Below are positions 1 to 12,664 of a DNA stretch of 64,000 bases, one piece after another (position 1 is the stretch's first letter; each line of letters begins with the position of its first letter). The stretch comes from Temnothorax longispinosus. Its lineage: Eukaryota; Arthropoda; Insecta; Hymenoptera; Formicidae. The DNA is taken from the NCBI RefSeq assembly GCF_030848805.1, contig NC_092368.1, positions 4,870,441 through 4,934,440 on the forward strand, read 5' to 3'. The position numbers were made by a program, and so were the translations under genes. The notes beneath the pieces were generated by a model. It made no database searches and had not been told where the DNA came from. It worked only from the letters and a program-made list of their open reading frames with translations.

Positions 1-3000
1 TCTTTAGCCTAATTATTTCTTCATTAATTTAAAACATGAATTATCAATTATGTTTACTGCACTCGAAAAGATATATCTATTAATTTAATTCCTTTAACAT
101 TCAAAGATTACAAATTTCATCTAAATTTTACAAACAGAAGCAACCAATTACATCTAACGAGATAGGAGAAAAAATAAGAGAAATAAAAGGAACTTGATCG
201 AGTTACTCAAAGTGCAAGTCTTAATTAACGGAAGGTAAATCATGGTGTTCGATTTAGTTGTCTCGCATGCACCGACCTTTTACGGATGCACTCGATAACG
301 AAATATCAAAGAACGAGCATTAATTTCTCAGAGCAGCGATCCGAATGACGTTATTAGTTTCGCAATTACCTGAAAGAGCTTCCTCATCTAACGAGGAGAG
401 AAAAAAGAAAGACCGTTTAACGATTTCGCATCGATAAGTAGTCAAAGATAATTTCCATATTACAGATAAATATGTATATAATATTCAGTTATATCCAATA
501 TTTCTCATCGTACAGTTATCGTAGCAGTATCATCACGCGTGCTTTTCCACCTTGTACGCTATAAAGACATCGTAATTGCATCGCAATAAAAACTCGAGAT
601 GATCATAGACACATCTCTCCCGTTATTGTATTTTGCGATCGAACCAACGCGAATTTTCGCGATCGTCAAATCGCATGTCAGTGACAACGTAATCACGAAT
701 AAAACGAACGAATAAACGATAAGTCGGCGAGATAATACGACACTACGTTTCCAATCCCGTCGTTTTCTATCCCGATCCACTTCCCGCCCGCAGTTGCGGA
801 TTTCTACTTACAACGAGTGCACCGGGAAAAGTTTTCCGGTTTGAATTGCGGTTTTTATTCCGCACGGGCAATTCCGCGATAGCGCTCGTCTGACTTTGAA
901 CTGTCGTATTTTCCTTCGGTAATTACTCCAGAAAAATTCGTCCTAAAAAATGCTGACAAGACATTCCGTGACTTTTGTTCAATCGAAGAGCGTAATCCGC
1001 CACGTTCGATAATGCCCATCAAATTCCTTTATCGGAGTGCCGTTTCGTCGAAGAGTTTAATCGCGCGTGCGATTTTTTCGTACAAGTCAAACTGTCAATG
1101 TGTCGCAGAATTTCTACGTGCATTTTTGGATATAATCCTTCACTATCTTTTTTTTTTCCAAAATAAAAATGATAATAAAACCAGTTTTTATTGTGATAGA
1201 AAATTATTGTAGTAATCCAGGCTAAAGAATGCATTTTCTAACAAATATCCCAAGATACAAAAACATATACAAAAAAATAAATCCTCAGTCAATGTAATTA
1301 AACGAATGATTTAAGAAGATACATTTTTGTTTTGTATATCTCTTTACATTGTTTTCTCGCTAAGTTTTAAAGATTTTGCTCTAGTCAAGCGATCAGTACG
1401 AGCAGTTGCAATAAGCTGACCTACATTTACGCGCGCCATCAGCTGATTGTCAGTGAACGCCGTGTGTATTTCAGATCGCAGAAAAGTCATAACAATTTGA
1501 ATGGACACTTGAAAGATGAGATCTTTTCTCCGATAGATTTGTACGGATTTTTCCAGATGAGTTATCTGCTAGATATTAAATTAAATAGAAAGTAATTTTT
1601 TTGCAAAATTGGTTGCTATATATACACGTAGCTACAAATGTATCTGATCTAAAATGTGACATCATACGCGCTTTAGAAACTTTGCCGCATTTAAAAGCCG
1701 AATTTTCTCGAAAAGAACATCATTCCACTTTTTGTAAGAGCGCGATTGTTTTATTCTGACAGCCGACTCGCAAAATCTCGTCGATTAATTAACAAAAATA
1801 ATGGTTTTCGGGAAATAATTCGCGAGATACTATAGATTTTTTACTTAAAATAAAATAATATTCCGGAAAGATAAGGTACATTCTCTCAGATATTGTGGCG
1901 AATAATCTACGTGCTGGCGGACTTGAGTCAACAAGAATGATATCCCGTAGATTTAGCTGTTTGGTTACTGTACATATTAATTGCATAATAAATGCACGTA
2001 TCCACTGTCAACGTATACGGATTATTTTTCCTCGACTATTTCGCCTCGACTCAAAGATCACTTGTCAAACGCGAATAATCAGTGTCACGACTGGAGAAAC
2101 AGAGAGATGGATAGGAAGAAATTGGAGGTAACATGACTAAGATGAGCAGCGCAAACGTAAGGATCGCGGATCACGTTTTCTCCCGCATCGGCGAAAACGT
2201 TCGTAAAACTTCCAATTTCCGCGTAAGGTGCAAACCGTAAAACATCGGGGTGTTTCTATTTCGACACGACGAAACGACGGCGATTCGATCCGGTCTTCCC
2301 GCCGCCTCTCGGAACTTTCACCGACAGCGGATCGCGCGCTTTTAATACAATTTTTATGGCCGCCCGAAGAAGATATAGTGGATCGTGACAGGACGATCAA
2401 GAGATGGGGATGGAAGGAGAGGAAGGGGATGATCGAGAAAAGAGAACTTGGACCGTAGATCGAATATTCGTGGCACGTTTTGTAATTTATACAGGCTTTT
2501 ATCTTCGAAACGGATTAAGGCGACGAATGTGGCGATAAAGGATCGATCGCGGGGCGCGAAAATTGTACCCAAAGGACACGAAAATTGCGCTCTTAGGACG
2601 AAATGGAGAGAAAGGGGGAAAAAGAACGGCGATATTCTTATTAAAATAAAGAAAATTATCTAAAAACATATAATAACACTAATTTGACTTTATGTTAAAA
2701 GAAATAACTGTAAATTCTACTTTGAAAATTTTCTTTTTCTCTTATATATATTCACAAATAATTAAATTATATTAGAATAAACGTTTCGTAGGGCTGTCAA
2801 AAACTTTCCTTTCTTGCCTTTATAATTTCTATTTTATATCTCATATAGTGAGTGCACAAATGCAGCAGCGCTTTCAACATAATCATAATACACCGACAGT
2901 TTTCGTCGAGGGACGTGGTTCACCTACGTTGCGACGCGGCGAATTATTTCGCTATCGCGCGAGTCATATGATCGTCAAGGATAGAAGAGAGAACGCTATC

Positions 3001-4633
3001 CCCGCGCGCAAAATTTATATTCATGAGTGGGAGAGCACGATCACTTTGATATATCTCGTCGAAGGCACCAGGTGGATCGTGTGCGACGGACAAAGAATGC
3101 GTATAATGGAGAATCGACGAGCTAGCTGCACCGAGATCCTCCCTCCGAACGAGAACGCAACGTTGTTTCTGAGTTACCCGAGATTTCCCGTCTCGTCTCT
3201 TGTATGTCGCGGAAACTCGAGGAATCGAGTTTCCCCTTTTTCCTCGAAGTGTCGCCTTCGAGTGCTTTCATCGCTCGCGTTTTTCCCTTCGTACATACGC
3301 CGGAATTTCTTAACCCCTGCGGTCCCAAGTCCCAACGCAACGATGCAACGTCTCTCGTCTTGCAAAACGAGAAGAAGACACAACCAAGGAAAAACGACTA
3401 GATAAAAATGACGTGCGATGGATTATCTGACTTTCAACAGTTTTCGGATTTTCAAAGATCGTATTCTCAATCTTGTCACTATATCAACAGCTCTCTTCGC
3501 GAGAAATTATAAACGACATTTTACGATTACACTAATAAAAAGTGATAGACACAAAATAGACACAAAAATGCTTTATACACCTTACAAATTGAAACAAAAC
3601 TTTATTCATAAATAGTTTTATCTATAACATTAATGCACAAATAATAAAAGTATTAACACAATATAAATTATATGTTATACATAATGCGCTACAACTTGTT
3701 TTTGGTCTTTAGACTTTTGTTTCCACTTTGTATCGAAAATATATACAATTTCTTTATTAGATTATTCCACGACAAATGTTTGAACTAGTGAAACTATTAG
3801 CGCCGAATGACTATCAGTCACGGTCTTTTATGATCATCCGCAGAATCGATGCTAGCAAACGCCGCCCGTTTTTGTACGAAAATATAAACGCGCGGGTTTA
3901 CGGGGGCGATAAAATTTGCCAGCGGCCGCTGGCCGAAGAAGACTATGGGCCACGATGATATCGAGTGCGATATCGAGATTTATCGGACAGCCGTTTTCAG
4001 CGCGAATTGAATCTCGAGCTCTACGAATCTTAAATCTTCGTATATCGCCTCTACGTTGTTTTTGTTCTTTTCTATATTTCTATGAAATTTTATTCCTGAT
4101 TTCGAGACGCAAATCATATAAAAAATTAATTAAAAATTGATTTTTAATTGTTTTTATATACTTACATAAAAGTTCTTACATTTTTATTTATAAAAGACAC
4201 TATTCTACTCAAAATGAATAAATGCAATCAAATTACGAAATTTTTGAACGTGGGTAGAATATATATTTATTCTCAGCGATAAATATATATTGATCGACGA
4301 GAAATCGAAAATAAGCCGAGTCAGACTGTTGATGCTAGACAAGATTGAATACCCGAGTTTTTTTGTTTTGATTTCATGCTGCACCTGTCTAAATAACGAG
4401 AATTTTTTCCGATTATTACGGTGGCCGAAGATTTTATTTCATTCGTGGTGAAGGAGCGGCTCTTTATTATGGATTACGGACAGCCTTCCGTCGACAAATC
4501 GCGGAATATTTCGTGAATGGTCTGATCGTAAATCGATTCGTGCAGCCGGACGAGATGAAGGAAAACGTTGAATGGTGGAGGATCGCACGCATTCTCGAGT
4601 AGGTATCGATCGTATCGACCAGCGGAGGTAGCT

Positions 4634-4636
<3 letters not shown>
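1..4636. other. Non-coding stretch, no supported gene
   Basis: No recognisable exon, RNA gene or mobile element was seen. The part at about 2.1-3.4 kb is GC- and CpG-richer and carries several overlapping open frames on both strands. The longest of these, 2848-3405 on plus, opens with GTG and resembles no family I know. The rest is AT-rich with short homopolymer runs. It is best read as intron or intergenic DNA. Confidence 0.6.

Positions 4637-4684
<48 letters not shown>
4637..4684 (+). repeat. (TC)n microsatellite, about 24 units
   Basis: This is an uninterrupted run of TC dinucleotides, 48 bases long, followed by a CT-rich tail. The complementary strand is (GA)n. An open frame that reads through it as alternating Ser-Leu is an artefact of the repeat, not a gene. 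Tracts like this can form GAGA-type binding sites or triplex DNA, but nothing nearby suggests a promoter. Confidence 0.97.
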
Positions 4685-4688
<4 letters not shown>

Positions 4689-6313
4689 TAACTCCCTCTT
4701 TTTCTCACTTCCCAGGATTCAATCAGAATCGCTGCCGGCGGTGCCGCGAAGACGGAGCTCAGGAGAATCGCACGAAACGATAAATCTCGATATCCTACTC
4801 GATATTACTTGGCCTCGACCAGCGACGGCTGACAAATTTTATCGCGTTCGCTAAATCGTTCTTGCTACTTCACACAATATACACAGTATTTCATAAGCTT
4901 TGTATTACATATATTTCAGAAATATATTCTTTGTTTTCGGGAGAAACCTTTCTAAACGAAGATTCCGTTAAATGCTATTTTGTTCGATTCCTAAATTTTT
5001 ATTGTTAAGTATTGTAATAATGGTAGCGTTTAGAATTAAAATTCTCTTTTAAAAAATTAAATAAAAGATAAAATTCTATTATCTATTAAAAACATGTATT
5101 TTATTTTTAATTGTTTAAAAATTATCAATAATATAATTATTGTACAGTCAATTTACTTAAAAAATATTTTGTTTAAATTTATCTGTCTTCGTATTCTAGT
5201 TTGTATTAAAAAATAAAAAATACAGATGTTGCAAAAAATCTCATCACGATAAGTTTCCAAGATCTCAGCAAAAAAATTCGTCGCAATAAGTCCGCATATC
5301 GAAGCACCGGACTTCGTTTGAAATGTAGATTTAATCCGTTCCGTTTGATTGCTTTGAATCGAATTGTGCATCGACTTGGAATTATTTTTACATACATTAC
5401 GTCGCTTGCGAAATAAACCGAGTAGATGCGATGATTATTTTTTTTAACGCAGATTCTTTATTTAAAAAACGTGCATCGCGTAGATTATTCGAATGCGTGG
5501 CTGAAGGATTATAAAGTTTGTAAAAATAATATACGTGGCACAAAATTTTTCACCAAAAGCATTCTCTATTATCCGGTGTAACAAGCAGCAGCTTGGCTAA
5601 ACCAAAATGTAGTTAATTGGTAGGATATCACTAAACATGCGCAAACATAATAACGCCGCGGAAAATTAAAGCTCCGAGATTAAAGGAAAAAATGTTCTTC
5701 TTATTTAAAATACTGTATGAATAGGTACAAAATTTATCTAATTAAATTTAAAATAATCTTCTCACAGATGAGACATATCATTTCAAATGCAGTAAAATTA
5801 TAGTAATAACATCATAATGTGAATTAGATTATATTTATATTCAAACGTAATAAAAAAAATCGGATGAAGGATGGCAGAAAATGCGAGAACATATTTGGAA
5901 GGAAGGTTACACGTGCACCTTGCGCGCAAAGTGAATGGTGACATCAAGGGAGGAACGCGATGGGGCGAGATACCGGGAGAAAGCACGATCATGTCAATGG
6001 AAAGCACAGGGGCGAAAAATATTAGGGTGCTCGAGGAGCGAGCAAGGATGCCGGTTGCGTCACGAGGACACCGGGAGATCGTTTACGAGCCCGTAAAGTT
6101 GGCCATTCCTCACCGCGTTCGTGTCTTGTGTGAAAACTTTCTCACCGTTTTCACGAAGAAATCGTTCGTGACCGAATTTGCCACTTTTACTAAAAAGTAA
6201 AACTGAATTGACAACCCCCGCTACGAAAAAATATGATAAAAATTTCTTGACAAGATTCTTGACATTGTCCAATAAGCAGACTAAACAAACCAACAGATAG
6301 CAAGTGCTCGCAA
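4685..6313. other. Non-coding stretch, no supported gene
   Basis: The stretch is mostly AT-rich. A GC-richer patch at about 5.2-5.4 kb has a minus-strand frame of 72 codons (5153-5371) that I do not recognise and do not call. A second patch at 5.87-6.2 kb has open frames on both strands without splice sites or family resemblance. Confidence 0.55.
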
Positions 6314-6370
6314 GGAAAGGTCACTCCTTGTAAATGGCGTTGTTCAATGAAAGTTGGCATTAGAATAGAG
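6314..6370 (+). repeat. Extra partial copy of the adjacent foldback element's arm
   Basis: The 57 bases here match the internal arm segment at 6436-6493 in the same direction, and the segment at 6805-6862 in the opposite direction, with only a few differences. The copy lies directly outside the left end of the foldback element and is followed by a short further duplication beginning AAAGTTGGCATAAGAATTTT. It may come from an older insertion, a tandem duplication at the arm, or a nested copy. Confidence 0.85.
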
Positions 6371-6384
6371 AAAGTTGGCATAAG

Positions 6385-6909
6385 AATTTTGTTTTCTTAC
6401 CTATATTCCTGCTTATATCATCCTGTTAGTGATCTGGAAAGGTCATTGGCTTGTAAATGGCGTTGGTCAGTGAAAGTTGGCATAAGAATAGAGGCAGGTC
6501 CATCACGCACCAAGATGCAAAATATTTTGGCAGACCGTCGCAAGGGCAAACGTTATGATCTCACAAAGTCAGCCCAGACAGCATACCTAAACGGGAAGTG
6601 TAAAGTACTTAAAGACGACAATAAGCATCGTACATTAGCACTTATGAATGTTTATGCATTTATATGCACGACGATGCTTATTGTCGTCTTTAAGTACTTT
6701 ATACTTCCCGTTTCGGTAAGCTGGGCTGACTTCGTGAGATCATAACGTTTGCCCTTGTGACGGTCTGCCAAAATATTTTGCATCTTGGTGCGTGATGGAC
6801 CTGCCTCTATTCTTATGCCAACTTTCATTGAGCAACGCCATTTACAAGCCAATGACCTTTCCAGATCACTAACAGGATAATATAAGTAGGAATATAAGAA
6901 AACAAAATT
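6385..6909. mobile_element. Foldback (long inverted repeat) element, about 525 bp
   Basis: The left arm (6385-6631) is a near-perfect reverse complement of the right arm (6671-6909), with a 39-nt spacer. The innermost 31 bases of the two arms (6601-6631 and 6671-6701) pair perfectly. The outer ends begin AATTTTGTTTTCTTA and finish with its complement. The main asymmetry is a few bases missing near 6575-6590 against 6702-6720. Each arm contains a readable stretch including MQNILADR and KGKRYDLTKSAQ, which I do not recognise and which is probably not coding. A transcript would form a hairpin of about 240 bp, so the element could be a source of small RNAs. It is non-autonomous, and no clear target-site duplication was seen. 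Confidence 0.9.
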
Positions 6910-9458
6910 ATCTGCTCAAAAAATTAATAGTTTATATTTTAAAATAAAAATGCTTCTATTTTTAAATTCAATATTTTCAGTTTAACATTTATGGTGTGGA
7001 GAAGAAACCTCAATTTTTTACGATACCCAGTAATCTGATGGTTAAAAGCGTTTCTTTGTATTCTGGATTTAATGCTCAGCGGAAGTTACTATTTTACGAT
7101 TTAATCGTAAAAAGCGAAATGGTATATATAGAACAAAACAGGATAAAAGAATTCGCTATTTAGCTTTAGCATATTAATGATTTACCACTTCACTATACGC
7201 TCGGAGAATTATTCTCTCACCAAAGGTTCTCTTTTGCTTCGCAGCGAGATTACGTTTATCTTGTTTTGGCAATAAATCAAGTGTGCGATAATGCGGCGAC
7301 TAATGAGTCTTATCATAAATCATAGTACAGGTTGTTCTCGCGTTTTAACTCAAATACTAAACGCTATATATATAAAACAAGGAAAACACCGTTAGCCTCA
7401 ATGTGGACGCATCGATCATTTTTCAGCTGTTAAGTAAGCGATTAAAAATTAAGAAGCTTTTAATGAATTGAGTTTCAACGGTGCGGATAGAGGAAGGCAA
7501 CAGAAATACTGTCCCTTTAACATCAAATAAATTTGGTTTTAATCAAATTTTAATTTAAGACTTAATTACAACAACTTAACAACCCCTATCACACAATGAA
7601 GATCAGCTCTACATTTTGAAATTAGCTTCATATAATAAACCACTCGTTGCTTTGTAAACTAATTTACGAAGACTACTAGAGTTGCTATCCAAGTTTGATG
7701 TTAACGAAAACTTTAAGATAAGATGTACAATTATATTAAATTTCTTTACACACACATTTTACACTTTAACAAAAATTATATCAAGCAAAAACTGTGATAT
7801 TAATCCGTGTGTGTCGCACATGGAAGATTTCACACGATTACATGTGTGCTCCACATAATTATCCCGATACCCCTATCTCGGCCAATTCGCTTTGTATATC
7901 TTCGAACGCGAGTTCGAGCTTCGCTATTCCATCAGACTGCAAACTTGTAACAGCGAGGCTCGAGGAAAAAGTAGTTCGCTACGGGCTATACGAATAACGA
8001 ATATGAGAATCGATCTTGTGTTCCATGGAAAAATATACCGTCTGCAGCTCGAAGGAAGACTCTTTCGCGCGACAATGCGGTGCTGAAATCGAGTCGGTGT
8101 CATCGTAGTCGTCGCGTTCGCTCAAAGGTGTCGATACAGCGACTCTACCCCCGGCAAAGTTGGTAACCGAAAAGTGTGACAAAGCGACGAATCTCGTAAA
8201 ACTCTCAGCGAGACTCGGGCGCCGGGCACGAGCATCAAGCTGGCGCGCACTCCGCCGGCGCCGGAGTACGCGTATTCAGATCCTGGGAAAATACCCGGGA
8301 TATCCCGCAGGGAAGGAACGAGCTGACAACACGTTCTTCGGAATCGAGTTGCTGTCGATGCTGGTGCAACTTCAAAGGCGTTTGTCTCTCAGGACGCGTC
8401 GCCGTAACACGCGCACGCGGAAACGTCCGAGAGATCTTTATATTCCATTCTTTCCTCAAAAATATCATCGCCATCGTTCCGTCGAGAACGAGTCTGCATA
8501 TTTCAGGGCTCCGAGACTTAGAAGCGAGAAATTTTCCTCTCCAAAAACTTTGCTGACAAAGAAAAACGCGTCTTACGGCAGGAAGAAATAAGGCAGATTG
8601 TGTTATTGCTATCTCCCCCTCTCTCTCTTCCATCTCCGGTCAGTTATCGAAGAATGCGGAGTGAAAAGTCGGCGACGGAAAAGTGGCTAGTTATGGCAAG
8701 CCTGGAAACCCCTAACTTCATTGAAAATTTTGCGGGATGCCTGTCGAGAGTATTGCGCGTTTCGCGACTGGTGTGTCGAGAATTTATACGTATATATGCG
8801 CCGGAAATCGATTCGAAACACGACGTCAAGAAAGTTTCCGCGGGTTTGATATGCGGTCCATGGAATTTGAAAGTATGACGAACGTGTATTTTCAAGAAAT
8901 CAATTCTATAAGAAAATAAAGTACTTATAACTATATAATTTCTCTTTTTCTGCTTTTCGCAAATTGATTTGTTCAGAGAGGAGTGTGAAGAGATTATGTT
9001 CTGCCATAAAAGCTCATTTATTATTGTTTAATTAAAGAGTAACAGCATACCTTTTGATGTGAAAAGATTTATCGATCATATTTTGCGAAATTTATAATTA
9101 ATTTCTTATTTTCTGCTATTTAAAAGATAAAGAATTTGTATATAAATTATGTTAAATGTTTCACAATAAATGTTTCATAATAAACATAAATTAAGATAGA
9201 TATTCAAACGAGATAAATGTGACGAAATAAAGAAAAATAATTAAATAATGAAAAAGCAAGAATATACAATGGAGCAGAGAACGAGAAAAGAAGACGAAAA
9301 CAACTCTTGAATAATCACGTATTGTACAAGTTGTTGGCTATTATAACTTAAAAGCACGTTTGTTTTAATATCCTTTACGAAACTGTTTATCGTTCCTTAA
9401 AACTTTCTCCATTGTGCTATAAAGGATTAGAGTCAACGCTAGGTTACATTTTATACTA

Positions 9459-9470
9459 TGACGTACGTCA
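9459..9470. other. 12-bp perfect palindrome TGACGTACGTCA
   Basis: This is two overlapping ACGT cores arranged as a perfect palindrome, resembling a CREB/ATF or bZIP binding site. It stands alone in ordinary sequence, so a regulatory role is only a possibility. Confidence 0.5.
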
Positions 9471-12400
9471 ACGACTCAACATAGGATTAACTAAAGTTCT
9501 CTGACAACTAGAGAGTTCTCCGCTTAATCCTTCCTATTCTGAATTCTGTTTTACGAATTGTATTTTGTTATTAGCAAATTGAGCAATAATTTTTTAAATA
9601 TGTAGAATATATAGAATTTTTTAAATATTGCTAAATATATGTCGCAGGGGCAAATTTCTAAATAATTGTTATAATATTTATTTTATATAGTTTTATATTA
9701 CTGCTCGATGATGAATTATGATAAACCTTATTGCCCATCATCACTCAGAATATTATATTTTGCGTTTACGCTGTATTTTTGCAATATTTTAACTTATTTG
9801 GTAAGATATTTTCGAGATAAAAATTTTTTTCGGCTCTGTTGTACGTGTTCACTTTTTCTGACGTTATGATGGGGGAACAAGCTAAAAATGTTTGAGTATG
9901 GTAACGTCATTTGTTCTCAGACAGGAAGAAAGCGTAGGAAATGCATCCACAAAAGTGTGAAAGAATATTCCCCAACTCTTCTCGGACTGGCACGTCGTTC
10001 CTCGCATTCCCCAGGTCGTGTAACGCGTCGAGTACATCGCGCGCGCCACCAGTTACAGGATTATGTTCCTCTCTCCGGGCATTATTTCCTGGATCGTTCC
10101 TTTTCTATCGCAGAACGTTTTCTTGCTCGCGGTAAATAAAGAAAAAGGGGACCGCGTTGGGATATCTTGTTCTTTTAATACCCGGCAAATTCCAGCGAAA
10201 ACGCTCGAAAGACTCGGGGGAGATAGAAATCCGAAGTGCGTTCGGAAGGTAGGCGTTGAAGGAGAGGAAGAGATAGTTAAGTCCTGCGGCGCGCCGAATG
10301 CGAGTATTCTGGCGAATACTTCGTCGCTCGTTTCTACCGAGCCTTCCCTTCGTACTTTCGTTTGCCGTGACTATCACAAACGACGGCATTTTTTTCTCCT
10401 TCTTTTTTTTCAAAAACCATCGACTGCGAATTCCTGCATGTAAAGAAATACAAGAACACGCTCTCTCGCGCGCGCTCGACGAATCATTTACGAGCAGCTT
10501 TAGCAACGTCCATTTATACAGAATGTGTAAATAAAACGCGGACAATTTTTTAAATCGTTGCGAGTGATATTGAGATTTATGGAAATTTCAAATTGATGCA
10601 GTAATGCTAATTACTTTGATTTTCAATAGATTTAAATTTATCCTGCATAAATTATCCATTTTCTACGTTTTTCAGATATTATACAATAATTTGCATAATC
10701 AAAATTAAATCTTAAGTTATGCTTCTTTATAAATATATTTAATTAGAATTCCTCGAGACGAACGTAGCCTTTCGAACGAAAAGTTTACGATCTAATATTG
10801 CTGTTTTTTGTTTGTTGAGAAAATAAAAGAAATGCACATCGTAGAATCGAGATAGACATGTAAAAAACGCGGTCATGCATTTCGTATTTCGCGATTCGTC
10901 GCACTTTTCACGAATTTTTCCGGCACCGCGCTGTCGTCAACGTCTTGCTTGACTTTTATGACGGCTTCATATCATCCCTCGCCGAACTTTACGATTCTCC
11001 GAAAGCTAGGGGTGTAATCGTCGTTGCGGGAAATTTTTCGGGCGCGACGAATTTCGAGCACCACGTAATCTCTCCTTATGGGCCGTTACGGCGGCGTAAT
11101 CGACAGTGGTAAAGAGCAAGAAGTCGTCGGCTTCGCGAAAATCTTTCGGCATCACCCGGGGCGTTATCGTTACGTCGCCGATACGAACAACTTGAAGAAC
11201 AATATCGTCGATTTTACGGTCGTAGAGATATCGCGCGTGCACTTACCTGGCCGATTTACTTCGTACAAGTTTGCTCTGAGACGCTACTTCTTCACGTTTC
11301 CGTAAAAATAGTCTCATTTATACCGTTATTTCATATATATTTTTATGAAGAAATATTTTTGGTCGTGATTTACCCTGCTATTTCGTCCAGCACAACGCTG
11401 TAAGAATAAATCAACGAATAAGGGATTTTATCGTAATGAAATTGCCGTGTTTTACAATGCTAGTGACAAACGTTTCCGCATTCCGCGCACCGCATCGGGT
11501 TTACCGCGGGATATTTTCGCGACTCGGTCGTTACTCGAGCCACGAGGATATTCCCCGAAAAGAATCTCTTTGCGAGTCGTTTAGTCCTCCAGTAAGGATA
11601 GATTACGCGCGCGCGAAGCCCCGGAAGAATTTTTATTGCCGACCTAAAACGATATTACATACTTAGTCGCCGTTGCACCTGCTACTCCGCCGAAGATCCG
11701 AGCGTTTGTCATGCGAAAAGATTCGTTGCCGGTTCTTAAGAGATCGCCGACCCCACATCTCCGGATCTCTCGTCCCCTTCGCTTTATTCGAACCATCCCG
11801 TCGTTTCAACTTCGAACGTTACGTTAGCTTACTTGGAAAAAATTTCTTTTATTTCGCGTCATTTCCATGAATATTCAGATCTTTGCGTCACAGTTAATTT
11901 ATAACAATATATCGTCAATTATAATGATGTATCTCCTTTCGTTATATCTGTTCTTCTTTTTATTGATAAACTATTTAATTAATTAACAATCAACCTCTTG
12001 AATAAAAATTTTATCGGCTATCATATTCATCATGTATTTCCTTTTTAAACTTTTTAACATTAAAAAATAAATAGAACGAAAGGAGGCCCTGAAAGACCTT
12101 TTACAGTTTACGACACAAAATTTTAAATAAAAGTTAAATCAATGTTGTTCAAAAAATATATAGGAGATATAATTGTTCGCCACTAATGTCCGCATAATTC
12201 CATAATGGATTGTCAGTGGATGAGGTTACCGTCGCGGAATCGATGTAATTCTGTTAATAACAGCCGCGGTTTCCCACGTTATTGTCGCTTCATTATCGAC
12301 CATAAGTGATTAGTAATTAATCTCGTCGTGTAATTAATCGAAGCAGCTGTGCAATTGTAACGCAATTATGCAATCCTGACAAGACGCAATATATACGTAC

Positions 12401-12646
12401 TATTCTCGTCTTTAGTAAAATAAGATCGCAGGACTATGAAACCGTGAAGTAATTCCAAAATGCAGAGCGTTAATTTTATTTATAAGAAACATTGTCGCGG
12501 GCATAAAATGCGCAGATATTAATTGGATACGCTGTAAAAAGATATATGATATCAGTTATAATTAAAATAAAATTTGATCTCGCGTGATTACGTTATATCC
12601 ACTCAAAATCCTTTGAGGATCAATTAATCATCGTCGCAAATTACCT

Positions 12647-12664
12647 AAGAGGCGTAAGCCTCTT
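12647..12664 (+). other. Small hairpin with a GTAA loop
   Basis: Seven perfectly paired bases (AAGAGGC with GCCTCTT) enclose a GTAA tetraloop, which is GNRA-type on the plus strand. It is short enough to be chance. No terminator, RNA gene or transcript boundary is evident nearby. Confidence 0.4.

Noticed and set aside
2848..3405. 185-codon open frame on plus, one of the longest in the window
   Set aside because: It begins with GTG, lies in a CpG-rich stop-poor patch with overlapping minus frames, and shows no domain or splice-site support.
5153..5371. Minus-strand frame with a plausible-looking protein segment (GASICGLIATNFFAEIL)
   Set aside because: It has no recognised family, no convincing splice sites and AT-rich ends. 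It was kept out for lack of support.
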